DNA of 64,000 nucleotides from Palsa-147 sp963771905 (lineage in GTDB: Bacteria; Acidobacteriota; Terriglobia; Acidiferrales; UBA7541), in NCBI GenBank assembly GCA_963771905.1, contig CAVYVI010000014.1:124001-188000 (forward strand), read 5' to 3'. Below, in pieces: positions 44,858 through 53,491 of the stretch. The notes under the pieces were generated by a model. It worked only from the letters and a program-made list of their open reading frames with translations. It did no database searches and had not been told where the DNA came from. Each line of letters starts with the position of its first letter. Position 1 is the stretch's first letter. Both the position numbers and the translations under genes were made by a program.

Positions 44858-46051
44858 ATGTCTAACACCCTGACGAAGCTTGTATTTTGGGGAGTCCGCG
44901 GCTCGACGCCGACGCCACAGGCCAGCACCTGGCGCTACGGCGGCAATACACCGTGCATCGAAGTCATCACTGGCGACGGTACGCGTTTCATCCTCGATTG
45001 CGGAACGGGCCTGCGGCTTCTCGGCAATCACTGGGAAGAGAAATCGCGCGATCGCGCACTCGAAGCGCATATCCTGGTGACGCATTACCACTGGGACCAC
45101 ATTCAAGGGATTCCGTTCTTTCATCCGTTCTTCCAGGCGCAGAACCGCTTTCACTTCTACAGTTTTCAGTCGAAATTCCTGGGGCCCGATAGCCTGAGAA
45201 AAGTGCTGGAAGCACAGCTCGCCAGCCCGTATTTTCCGGTCGACCTCGGCATGATGACGGCCAGCCGCGAATTCCGCGAATTGACCGGCACCGATCTTTT
45301 CGAAGTCAACGGAACCCGCATCACCGCGCGCTGGCTCAACCATCCTCAGGGCTGCCTCGGCTACCGCCTCGATACCCCAGGCGGTTCGATCGTATACGCG
45401 ACCGACAACGAGCCCGGCGTGCCCGAGTACGATGAAAACCTCCGCCAACTGGCTGCCGGAGCCGATGTCCTGATCTGCGACGCGCAATGCTCGCCCGAGC
45501 AGCTCGCCACGACGCGAAAGGGCTGGGGGCATTCGAGCTGGCTCGAATGCGTAAAACTCGCGCGCCAGACCAAGGCCCGCAATCTCTTCCTCTTCCATCA
45601 CGACCCGGATTCGTCGGACAAGTTCGTGGATGGATTTCTCTACGCAGCGCGGCAGGAATTCGCGCCCACTTGGGCCGCGATGGAGGGCATGAGCGTTACT
45701 CTCAGCGAAAAGGGCGTGGGCGTGGTCCTGCGCGAATCGCGCGTGGGCCAGCGTCGCCGCATGCGCTTCGCCGCGACGGTTACCGGCGTCGGTGACGATG
45801 GCGCTCGATTCGAGGAGAAAGCCACCGTTCGCGACATGAGTCTCCAGGGCGCCTACTTGTCTCTCGCACATCGCCCGGCGTTGCAGTCCGAAGTGAAGGT
45901 GTTGATCGAAGCGTCGGCTGCGGACAATCCTCCGAGCCTGCTTTCCCTTCGCGGTACGGTCGTTTACACGGAGCCCTCGTCGGAAAAGCTGAAAACCGGC
46001 GTTGGCGTCGTATTTGTCGAGGATGAAGATCGCGTCCGGACGCGCGATTAG
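44858..46051 (+). CDS. Metallo-beta-lactamase-fold hydrolase fused to PilZ domain
   Basis: 397 residues. Residues 1-285 form a metallo-beta-lactamase domain: HYHWDH (76-81), H162, D183 and H225 in GWGHSSW give the dinuclear metal site, and the opening FWGVRGSTPTP resembles the MBL group of phosphorylcholine esterase-like and RNase Z-like hydrolases. From about residue 296 a PilZ domain starts with RRRMR (299-303) and DMSLQG (326-331), with later strands GTVVYTEP and TGVGVVFVE. Both halves look intact, so cyclic di-GMP may control hydrolysis. Reaction unknown. Confidence 0.88.
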   Translation: MSNTLTKLVFWGVRGSTPTPQASTWRYGGNTPCIEVITGDGTRFILDCGTGLRLLGNHWEEKSRDRALEAHILVTHYHWDHIQGIPFFHPFFQAQNRFHFYSFQSKFLGPDSLRKVLEAQLASPYFPVDLGMMTASREFRELTGTDLFEVNGTRITARWLNHPQGCLGYRLDTPGGSIVYATDNEPGVPEYDENLRQLAAGADVLICDAQCSPEQLATTRKGWGHSSWLECVKLARQTKARNLFLFHHDPDSSDKFVDGFLYAARQEFAPTWAAMEGMSVTLSEKGVGVVLRESRVGQRRRMRFAATVTGVGDDGARFEEKATVRDMSLQGAYLSLAHRPALQSEVKVLIEASAADNPPSLLSLRGTVVYTEPSSEKLKTGVGVVFVEDEDRVRTRD

Positions 46052-46255
46052 AAGTTGGCGCTGGCGCCGCGAGACATTTTGGCACTCGTCTCTTTGGCTC
46101 CCGCACCTGCCTCCAGGGTTGACCCGCGCTGCGCAATTCGACACACTAAGGCTCTCGACCGGGCTTCTGAATCCGCGGTTCCTGCTCGCGTGGGCGATTC
46201 GAGTTTGCTTCACCCCGGCCGCATTTTTTCCGGACTACAGGCGAGGTCTGACGCC

Positions 46256-47470
46256 ATGAGGAATGAAGCCATCGGAGAATTACTTCCCCCGACCAGATTG
46301 ATGCTCACCCCAGGACCGTCCTGCGTGGACCCGCGCGTCTATCGCGCGATGGCCGCACCGCTCGTCGGCCATCTGGACCCGTGGTTCACGGAGATGATGA
46401 GCGACGTCCAGATTCTCTTGCGGCGCGTCTTCCAGACGGACAATCGCGTCACGTTCCCGCTCTCTTCATCCGGTTCGGGCGGCATCGAAGCAGCCGTTCT
46501 CAATCCCCTCGAGGAAGGCGATGAATGCATCGTCTGCGTGAACGGCTGGTTCTCCGAGCGAATGGCCGTGATTAGCGAACGGACACCCGCGAAAGTCATT
46601 CGCGTCGAGACGCCGTATGGCCGCACGGTGGATCCTGACGACGTACGCCGCGCCGGCAAAGGACGCAAGATCAAATTCGTCGGCCTCGCGCACGGCGAGA
46701 CTTCCACCGGTGTCGTTCAGGATCTCGATCACTATCGCAAAGTCGCCGACGAGCTGGGCGCGCTCCTATTGGTGGACGCCGTCGCCACGCTCGCCGGCTG
46801 TCCTCTCGCCATTGACCGCCAGCGCATTGATATCTGCTTCAGCGGCTCGCAGAAAGCCATCAGTGCGCCTCCGGGAATGGCGCCCATGACGGTGAATGCA
46901 AAGGTCGAAGAAATTCTCCGAGCGCGCAAAACGAAAGTGCAGAGCTGGTATTTCGATCTCACGCCGGTGATGAATTATTGGGGTAAGGAGCGCACGTATC
47001 ACCACACGCCGCCAATCTCGTTGATCTACGCGATGCGCGAAGCGTTGCGGCTGGTTCTCGAGGAAGGCCTCGAAGCACGCTGGGAGCGGCACGCTCAGAA
47101 CCAGCAGGCTCTGATCGCCGGCGTCGAAGCCATGGGCCTCGGTCTATTCGTGTCGAATCCGGTCGATCGCCTCGTTACCGTCACCTCGGTCAAAGTTCCT
47201 GCGGGCATCGACGACGCGAAAGTCCGGCAACAATTGCTCGACGAATTCAACATCGAGATCGCCGGAGGCTTTGGCCCGATCAAGGGTCAAATCTGGCGCA
47301 TCGGCCTGATGGGTTATTCAAGCCAACGCAACAATGTGCTCTTGTTCCTGGCGGCGTTCGAAAAAGTCCTCCTCGATCAAGGTTTCCGCGTTTCATCCGG
47401 CGCCGGGGTCGGCGCAGCGGTGCAGAGTTATCGGCAGTCACAACGCGTCGAAGTGGGCATCGGAAAGTAG
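46256..47470 (+). CDS. Alanine-glyoxylate/serine-pyruvate-type aminotransferase
   Basis: 404 residues of the class V PLP family. MLTPGPSCVDPRV near the N-terminus, the phosphate loop SSSGSGGIEAA, HGETSTGV, LLVDAVATLAG (cofactor Asp) and the Schiff-base lysine K200 in FSGSQKAISAPPGMAP fit the SgaA/AGXT group. It probably transfers an amino group between glyoxylate and alanine or serine. The frame is open upstream to 46055, but the start at 46256 follows GAGG and begins at the usual N-terminus. A hairpin with a T-run follows. Confidence 0.92.
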   Translation: MRNEAIGELLPPTRLMLTPGPSCVDPRVYRAMAAPLVGHLDPWFTEMMSDVQILLRRVFQTDNRVTFPLSSSGSGGIEAAVLNPLEEGDECIVCVNGWFSERMAVISERTPAKVIRVETPYGRTVDPDDVRRAGKGRKIKFVGLAHGETSTGVVQDLDHYRKVADELGALLLVDAVATLAGCPLAIDRQRIDICFSGSQKAISAPPGMAPMTVNAKVEEILRARKTKVQSWYFDLTPVMNYWGKERTYHHTPPISLIYAMREALRLVLEEGLEARWERHAQNQQALIAGVEAMGLGLFVSNPVDRLVTVTSVKVPAGIDDAKVRQQLLDEFNIEIAGGFGPIKGQIWRIGLMGYSSQRNNVLLFLAAFEKVLLDQGFRVSSGAGVGAAVQSYRQSQRVEVGIGK

Positions 47471-47520
47471 TGCATTGATAGCGTCGCGGCTTTCACGTCG
47501 GCACGCGCACTGGGGTGCGG

Positions 47521-47548
47521 GGCGGTTTTAGCTGCCGAAATTTTTTTT
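47521..47548 (+). terminator. Hairpin with T8 tract after aminotransferase gene
   Basis: GGCGG (47521-47525) and CTGCC (47532-47536) form a five-base-pair stem with a G-U pair, then GAAA and eight T (47541-47548). It is a weak stem with a strong U-tract, 50 bases after the stop. It may terminate the upstream gene just before the next gene starts at 47573. Confidence 0.4.
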
Positions 47549-47572
47549 GGTGCAAAGGGTGCTTAACGCATT

Positions 47573-47962
47573 ATGGCGACAGTTCAGGCGAAAGAATCGA
47601 AAACCTTCTCAAATGTGGGCGCGATGAGCGATTTCATCGGCGCGTTCGATGTTCCGTCGAAAGTGACGGACTTCACCTACCGCTGCCGCTTTTCGCATTG
47701 CTGGAATGGCATCGCCACCCGCCACAGCGATACGATTGACTGCAAATTCTTCGTCGACGGGAAGGGTGTTTTCCTCGGTCTCGCGCATCCCGCGTTCGTG
47801 AAGTTCCGCTCCGAGAACGGCCGTGACCTCACCGACCGCGAAGCCAGCTATGTCGCTGCGCAATATCTCCGCGAGCGCCTCGAGCAGGAAGACGAACACT
47901 CGCTCTACGACGTCGCAGCTGGCGACGTCACTCGCATCATCGCCCAGCTTGGCATCAACTGA
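47573..47962 (+). CDS. Small hypothetical protein
   Basis: 129 residues, soluble and without motif recognised. Aromatic and cysteine-containing N-terminal half (FTYRCRFSHCWNGIATRHSD; CKFFVDGKGVFLGLAHPAFV) suggests a beta-rich core, and the C-terminus is helical and acidic (YLRERLEQEDEHSLYDVAAG). No named family recognised. The ATG at 47573 has an AAAGGGTG upstream at a long distance. Appears real by length and position between two hairpin-defined gaps. Confidence 0.62.
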   Translation: MATVQAKESKTFSNVGAMSDFIGAFDVPSKVTDFTYRCRFSHCWNGIATRHSDTIDCKFFVDGKGVFLGLAHPAFVKFRSENGRDLTDREASYVAAQYLRERLEQEDEHSLYDVAAGDVTRIIAQLGIN

Positions 47963-48125
47963 GCCTCCCGGATCTCCATCACGACCCAGCGTTCCCGATT
48001 GCTGCGCCTCCATGCTGGCACGGCGAAAAGCCGATCGATTCACATCAAGCAATTCAGCCTCGTCTGAGTTTCAGGAGATAAGCGGAGGAAGTTGCCGGCG
48101 GGCTTCGGTTGGCGGGACCTTGGGT

Positions 48126-48281
48126 TTAGGCGTCGGAAAGAGACTCATCGAATCCGGAGGTATCCTTTAATTCACCCGCCTCGAGGATAGCGCCGCAATC
48201 TTGGCATTCGACGTACTTCTCATCTACGTCTTCGGCGATGACCTGGGTGCGCGGGTGTTTGCACGCGGATGGTTCGGGCAT
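48126..48281 (-). CDS. 51-residue cysteine-pair protein
   Basis: A small gene too short for most ORF cut-offs. 51 residues, with C7 and H9 near the N-terminus and C26/C29 in VECQDCGAILEAGEL, so it could form a small zinc knuckle. The acidic C-terminus (LKDTSGFDESLSDA) is likely flexible. The ATG at 48281 follows GAGGA at nine bases. It lies between two plus-strand genes and is not explained otherwise. No family recognised. Confidence 0.6.
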   Translation of the reverse strand: MPEPSACKHPRTQVIAEDVDEKYVECQDCGAILEAGELKDTSGFDESLSDA

Positions 48282-48364
48282 CGTGCTGGTCCTCGTTCGC
48301 TCCTCGCGTCATCATAGCATTCCACACTTGCCGCGTCACATTTCACGCTCGCTGCGTCGCGCAG

Positions 48365-48393
48365 TTGACAAAATCGGCGAATGAAACTATTTG
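48365..48393 (+). promoter_or_regulatory. TTGACA promoter of AI-2E-type permease
   Basis: TTGACA (48365-48370), a 17-base spacer, then TATTTG (48388-48393), only half matching -10 consensus. Transcription would begin at about 48400, in agreement with a start at 48416 or later. Confidence 0.4.
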
Positions 48394-48415
48394 TCGCAAG
48401 GGTTAATCTGATAGG

Positions 48416-49540
48416 TTGGGTTCTTGGGACGGGGTCAAACATGAATTCGATGAGGAAAACGGGAAGCGTGGCGGCTTGACGTCCGAAATCACGTCCGAAA
48501 AAAGACTCGGCCCCGTCCTTTTCTATGGCGTCGTGGCGGTCCTGGGCTATTTTGCTTTTCGCATTTTCTTGCCCTTTTTCGCTCCGCTCGCCTGGGCCGG
48601 CGTTGTCGTCGTCGTGTTCTTCTCGTGGCACGAGAAAATCGAGAAACGTTTGGGCAAGACGCGCGCCGCCTTGACGAGTACGGTCGCCGTTACTTTGATT
48701 CTCGTGGTCCCCATAATTTTGGTTGCGGGCGCGTTCGTCCGCGAGGGGCTGCAAATGGCCCAGTCGGTCCAACAGCAGCTCGCCAACAATCGTTTCGACT
48801 GGGCAAATCACGTGTGGCAATCGATCCAGAATCGTCTTTCGGACGAAGGCCCCGCGGATCTGAGTTCTTTCCTGCGGGAACGCGCGGACAGATTCGCCGG
48901 CTTCTTGGCGACGGGACTCGGCGTCGCCCTGCGTCATGTCGCCGGATTCTTCTTCGATCTCTTCGTCATGATTCTGGCGATGTTCTATCTCTTTCGCGAT
49001 GGCGATGACGTCATGGATCGCATCCGAAGCTTGCTGCCGTTCGAGCCCGAGCATCGCGATCGCATGCTTCAAGAAGCGCACGAACTTATTTTCGCCAGCG
49101 TTTTGTCGAGTCTTGCAACCGCCGTGTTGCACGGTGCGGTCGGCGGCGTGATGTTTGCGATTCTGGGCATCAACGCGCCGCTGTTTTGGGGAGTCATGAT
49201 GGCCTTCTTTTCGCTCTTGCCCGTCGTCGGTTCCGCATTGATCTGGGCGCCCGCGGCAATTTGGCTGATCGCGCAGGGTCACGCGACGCGCGGCATCGTT
49301 CTGATCGTCGTATGCGCGGGCGTCGTCGCCGCCGTTGAAAATATAATCCGTCCATGGCTCATCAGCGGTCGCGCGCAGATCAGCGGCTTGGTGATTTTCA
49401 TCAGCGTGCTCGGTGGGATCGGAGTTTTCGGCGTGCTCGGAATCATTCTCGGGCCCATCATCGTTGCCACCACTGCGGGCGTTCTCGATCTCTACACGCA
49501 CCCGGAACCGAAACGGCACGCCCGCGTCCAATCCAGATAG
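48416..49540 (+). CDS. AI-2E-family (PerM/TqsA-type) transporter
   Basis: 374 residues with seven to eight membrane helices, including the pairs VLFYGVVAVLGYFAF and WAGVVVVVFFSW near the N-terminus and SLLPVVGSALIWAPAAIWLI, then AVENIIRPWLISGRAQISGLVIFISVLGGIGVFGVLGIILGPI at the C-terminus. The latter stretch is the family signature. Members transport AI-2 or are sodium/proton antiporters; substrate unknown. No ATG is near; TTG at 48416 is used, TTG at 48476 is an alternative, so the N-terminus is uncertain. Confidence 0.85.
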   Translation: MGSWDGVKHEFDEENGKRGGLTSEITSEKRLGPVLFYGVVAVLGYFAFRIFLPFFAPLAWAGVVVVVFFSWHEKIEKRLGKTRAALTSTVAVTLILVVPIILVAGAFVREGLQMAQSVQQQLANNRFDWANHVWQSIQNRLSDEGPADLSSFLRERADRFAGFLATGLGVALRHVAGFFFDLFVMILAMFYLFRDGDDVMDRIRSLLPFEPEHRDRMLQEAHELIFASVLSSLATAVLHGAVGGVMFAILGINAPLFWGVMMAFFSLLPVVGSALIWAPAAIWLIAQGHATRGIVLIVVCAGVVAAVENIIRPWLISGRAQISGLVIFISVLGGIGVFGVLGIILGPIIVATTAGVLDLYTHPEPKRHARVQSR

Positions 49541-49585
49541 GCGCGGCCTGAGTGCCGTGCTAGAGTACGACCCTCGGAACGCAAA

Positions 49586-52036
49586 ATGAGCGAAAAACCC
49601 TCATCCAATCGCGTCGGTTTGCCGCCCGAAAAACTTCGCTGGCGCTGCGATCCTGAGCGCGTGCCCTTCGCGACCACCTCGGACGCCCCCCTCGTTGAAG
49701 GTGAAATGGGCCAGGAAAGAGCCTTGCGCGCTCTCCAGATGGGCGTCGAGCTGACTGCGCCGGGCTACAACCTCTTCATCTGCGGACTTTCGGGAACCAG
49801 CCGCGGCGGCATGGTCACGCGCATGGTCGAGAATCTGAATCCGCGCCGCGAGCCCGCGCCCGATCGCTGCTACGTCAACAATTTCAAGAGCGCCGATCGC
49901 CCGCGCCTGCTCACTCTTCCGCGCGGCCACGCCAACGCGTTCAAGAAAGAAACCGATTCGGGCATCGAATTCCTGCGCCGCCGCATTCCGCAAGTCTTCG
50001 AGGGCGATCCGTTCCAGCGCCAAAAAGCTCGCATCGTCGAGCGCTTCACCGTACGCGAAAAAGAGTTGATGGATGATTTCACGCGACGCATCGCTCGCGA
50101 GCAATTCGCTCTTGGCCGGATGCAAGTTGGCGCCGTCGCGCTTCCTGAAATCTTTCCCGTCCTCGAAGGCCAGATGGTACCCATCGAGGAAATTCCGAAG
50201 CTGGTTCAGGACGGCAAGCTCGAAACCGTCGCCGCCGAAGACATCGAGCGCAAGTACGATCAGTTCCGCCAGGAATTCACTGTCGTCTACCGCAAGACGC
50301 TCACGCTTTCGCGCGAGCTCGCCAGCGAGATGAGCTACCTCGAGCAGGAAGCGGCTTCGGTCCTCGTCGACGGCGTCATCGAAGAGCTGAAGGAAAAGTA
50401 TCCGAACGAACACATCGCCGAATATCTCGAGGAAGTCCGCCACCACATCCTCGACAATCTCGAACCGTTCAAGGAACGCGAGGGCGAAGAAGAACAGCCT
50501 CCCTCGGAAGGCGGCGGTGGTCCGCGGCTCGAACGCGCCGAGCGCGATCCCTTCCGCGTCTACGGCGTCAATGTCATCCTCGCGCACAGCGAACACGAAG
50601 GATGTCCGGTCATTTTCGAAACCGTCCCGACCTACGCGAATCTATTCGGCACCGTCCATCGCAGTTACGACAATCGCGCCGGCTGGAGCTCCGATTTCAT
50701 GGATCTCCGCGGCGGCTCGCTTCTCCGCGCGGACGGCGGCTATCTCGTCATGTACGCCATCGACACGCTCACCGAACCCGGCGTTTGGCGTGCTCTCAAG
50801 CGCACCCTCAATCACGGCAAGCTCGAAATTCAGCCCGTCGATGTTTTTTTCCCGTTCAGCTCGGCAGCCATGAAGCCCGAGCCGATCGCCGTGAACGCGA
50901 AAATTATATTGATCGGCGACCGCGACATGTACGAGCTCCTTTATAACTACGAGGAAGATTTCCGCAAAATTTTTAAAGTGCGCGTCGAGTTCGACGAAGA
51001 GATGCGCTGGAATGACGAAGTCATCCTGCATTTCAGCGGCAGGCTCCGGAAGCTTACCGAAGATGAAGGGTTGTGCCCATTCGATCGCACCGCCATCGCC
51101 GCGTTAATGGAGCATGGCGTCCGCTGCGCGGGCCGCCGCGGAAAGGTTACGGCGCGCTTTTTCGAGATTGCCGATGTCGCGCGCGAAGCGTGTTACGTCA
51201 CACGCCATGAAAATGGCTGCCAGATCGTCACCGGCGCCCACGTCCGTAAGGCTCTCGACGCCAAAATCGAGCGTCACAATCTCACCGAAACCAAAATTCA
51301 GGAAATGATCGAACAGCACCAAATATTCATCGACACCACTGGCTCTCGTGTTGGCCAGGTCAACGGTCTCGCCGTTCTCGAAATCGGCGGCTACGCTTTC
51401 GGCAAGCCCTCGCGCATCACCGCTTCCGTCTCCCTCGGCAAAGCGGGCCTAATCAATATCGAAAGAGAATCAAATCTCAGCGGCCGCTTCCACGACAAGG
51501 GCATGCAGATCATCGCCGGCTTCGTCCGCCGGACATTCGCGCAGGATAAGCCGCTCTCTCTGGCCGCGAGCCTCTGCTTTGAACAATCGTATTCTGGCGT
51601 GGACGGCGATAGCGCCAGCTCGACGGAAGTTTACGCGCTTCTCTCCGCGCTCGCGGACTTGCCGGTTTCACAGGAACTGGCCGTCACCGGCTCCGTCAAT
51701 CAGCAGGGCGATGTTCAGCCGATTGGCGGCGTGAACCAGAAGATTGAAGGCTTCTATGACGTCTGCCGCCTGAAAGGTCTCACGGGGAAACAAGGCGTCT
51801 TGATTCCTAGCGAAAACGTTGAAGATCTAATGGTCCGCGACGACGTCATTGAAGCTGTCGCAAAAGGACTATTCCACATCTATCCCGTCGCCACTGTCGA
51901 GGAAGGCATCGCGATTCTCACCGGTGTCCGCGCCGGCACGCGCCACGCCGACGGCAAATTCGAAGAAGGCACTGTCTTCGCCCGCGCCGATGATCGCCTC
52001 AGCAAGATGGCTGAGACCCTCCGCCACTTCGAATAA
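49586..52036 (+). CDS. Lon-like protease, AAA_32/LonC-type, with degenerate P-loop
   Basis: 816 residues. The C-terminal Lon peptidase domain has the Ser-Lys dyad S676 (in GDSASS) and K719 (in GVNQKIEG), 43 residues apart as in Lon. The N-terminal AAA_32 region replaces the usual P-loop GxxGxGK by GLSGTSRGG (67-75), where arginine stands for the ATP-binding lysine. A long charged helix (LRRRIPQVFEG to EYLEEVRHHILDNLEP) follows, and a region LFGTVHRSYDN ... MDLRGGSLLRADGGYLV is typical of this family. It may be an ATP-independent LonC-like protease. Cytoplasmic. Confidence 0.9.
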   Translation: MSEKPSSNRVGLPPEKLRWRCDPERVPFATTSDAPLVEGEMGQERALRALQMGVELTAPGYNLFICGLSGTSRGGMVTRMVENLNPRREPAPDRCYVNNFKSADRPRLLTLPRGHANAFKKETDSGIEFLRRRIPQVFEGDPFQRQKARIVERFTVREKELMDDFTRRIAREQFALGRMQVGAVALPEIFPVLEGQMVPIEEIPKLVQDGKLETVAAEDIERKYDQFRQEFTVVYRKTLTLSRELASEMSYLEQEAASVLVDGVIEELKEKYPNEHIAEYLEEVRHHILDNLEPFKEREGEEEQPPSEGGGGPRLERAERDPFRVYGVNVILAHSEHEGCPVIFETVPTYANLFGTVHRSYDNRAGWSSDFMDLRGGSLLRADGGYLVMYAIDTLTEPGVWRALKRTLNHGKLEIQPVDVFFPFSSAAMKPEPIAVNAKIILIGDRDMYELLYNYEEDFRKIFKVRVEFDEEMRWNDEVILHFSGRLRKLTEDEGLCPFDRTAIAALMEHGVRCAGRRGKVTARFFEIADVAREACYVTRHENGCQIVTGAHVRKALDAKIERHNLTETKIQEMIEQHQIFIDTTGSRVGQVNGLAVLEIGGYAFGKPSRITASVSLGKAGLINIERESNLSGRFHDKGMQIIAGFVRRTFAQDKPLSLAASLCFEQSYSGVDGDSASSTEVYALLSALADLPVSQELAVTGSVNQQGDVQPIGGVNQKIEGFYDVCRLKGLTGKQGVLIPSENVEDLMVRDDVIEAVAKGLFHIYPVATVEEGIAILTGVRAGTRHADGKFEEGTVFARADDRLSKMAETLRHFE

Positions 52037-52177
52037 TTCCCGCTTTCTGATTTCGCGAGGGTCGCCTGGCCTGCGCAAACGCCGCGGCGGAGCTTACGAC
52101 CGTCGAAGACGCCGCAAACCGGCGAATGGAAAGATTGCCTCGAAGCTTCGGTAGGGAATCGCAATCGGCGCGGCGCG

Positions 52178-53407
52178 CTAGACTAAACGCCGCGTTTTCA
52201 ATTTCAGCTCGACCGTGTGGTCTCCGCGCAGGACCGTCAGCTTGTACTCCGCGCCAATCTGGCGAAACATATCGCGCAGTTCGCTGAGGTTCAAATCCGC
52301 CGCCGGTTGACCGTCTACGCCTGCGATGATATCGCCATCCTTCAATCCGGCATCGGAACCCGGCGAATGCGGGGCCACCCCAGCCACCACAAATGATTTC
52401 AAATCCGGTCCGGAAGCGCGCATCGCGACTCCGCTCATATCGGCTTCCAAATCCGTTGGGTAAAAAGAATTTGTTTCCACGATCATCTGCTGATGAGGGA
52501 TGTCGAGGAACACGCGGAATTTTCGGAGTATGGCGTTTCCGATCGCTCCGCCGGGGCCGGAGGCGCCTCCACTGGCCGCCTGCGGAAATTCAACGAGGGC
52601 GTTGGTGAACACGTAGGGCCCCATCGTGACTCGCGTCGCTCGGCCGACCTCCGTCTTCCCACCCTTTCCATCCGGAAAGCCGAATCCTTTCACCTTCCCC
52701 GGCCGAAGGTGATGCGCACTAATGAAGGGCTTGTTGATCTCGAGGCCTCCGGTGAACTCCGTTTGTATTTCGAAATCATCCTCAAACGTCGGCTGGTTCG
52801 GCATGCTCAACTTGAGATGGACGCTGGGAACCCCGTCGCGGAGAATGAGCGGCAGAGTCTTTCCTTTGCCGTCGTAGTGGAACGATTTCATATCGTGAAA
52901 ATGAATCGCGGATCGGTCGGACTCGATTTCCACAACAAATTGGCCGAGAATGTCGGCGCCGAGGATGCCTCGCACGTGGCGCCCCAAGATTGACGATATA
53001 TCGCCGAGCGATTCCGCCTGGATGTGCGGGATTCCCAAATCGAGTCCCGGCATTGAAAGCAGCGTGTTCGTGAAATTGACGCGCGTGTCGGGTCCCGAAT
53101 CCGCCGGAATCCACGGCGCGGGATCGAGGACCGAGTGCGGATCGCCTGTGGCGACAAGGAACAGCGCCGGCTTCGATTCATTCACGCTGACGGGCACCAG
53201 CAACCGATCCGCGGCGAATTCGAGCGGCACCTGTGCGACGTTTCCTCCGAACGCGAATCGGACGGCGATTGCATCTCCCGCTTCGGGAGCTGTCTTCGGT
53301 GCTTGACTCTGTGCTGTCGCGCAGATCCACAACGCTGCTCCCGTTACCACCACGGCCATGCACCGCACGAGCCTCCGGCTCATCCGTAATCTCGAGACCT
53401 CTCTCAT
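52178..53407 (-). CDS. Secreted retropepsin-like protein with PDZ domain, catalytic Asp missing
   Basis: 409 residues with a signal peptide (CMAVVVTGAALWICATAQ). Two retropepsin-like half barrels follow: the first has FLVATGDPHSVLD (84-95), where the usual DTG is ATG-D, and the second has FEIQTEFTGGLEIN in the place of the other DTG. Neither aspartate is at the expected position, so proteolysis is doubtful. The C-terminal third is a PDZ domain (GVAPHSPGSDAGLKDGDIIAGVDGQ). ATG 53407 follows AGGAG. The longer frame to 53461 is less likely. Confidence 0.8.
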   Translation of the reverse strand: MREVSRLRMSRRLVRCMAVVVTGAALWICATAQSQAPKTAPEAGDAIAVRFAFGGNVAQVPLEFAADRLLVPVSVNESKPALFLVATGDPHSVLDPAPWIPADSGPDTRVNFTNTLLSMPGLDLGIPHIQAESLGDISSILGRHVRGILGADILGQFVVEIESDRSAIHFHDMKSFHYDGKGKTLPLILRDGVPSVHLKLSMPNQPTFEDDFEIQTEFTGGLEINKPFISAHHLRPGKVKGFGFPDGKGGKTEVGRATRVTMGPYVFTNALVEFPQAASGGASGPGGAIGNAILRKFRVFLDIPHQQMIVETNSFYPTDLEADMSGVAMRASGPDLKSFVVAGVAPHSPGSDAGLKDGDIIAGVDGQPAADLNLSELRDMFRQIGAEYKLTVLRGDHTVELKLKTRRLV

Positions 53408-53491
53408 CCGATTCTCCTGGGGTGCGAGTGCCGCGATTCGGGCGAAATGCACGCCTGTCAAGCCGCCGGGACATTGTATCGAATCCGGCGG

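Noticed and set aside
44708..46213. 501-codon antisense frame over the MBL-PilZ gene
   Set aside because: Shadow frame; the plus strand has a complete two-domain protein with catalytic motifs.
48224..49531. 435-codon antisense frame over the AI-2E permease
   Set aside because: Composition biased (Asp, His, Arg, Glu), no domain, and the plus strand is a clear membrane protein. It also hides the real small gene at 48126-48281, which is in another frame.
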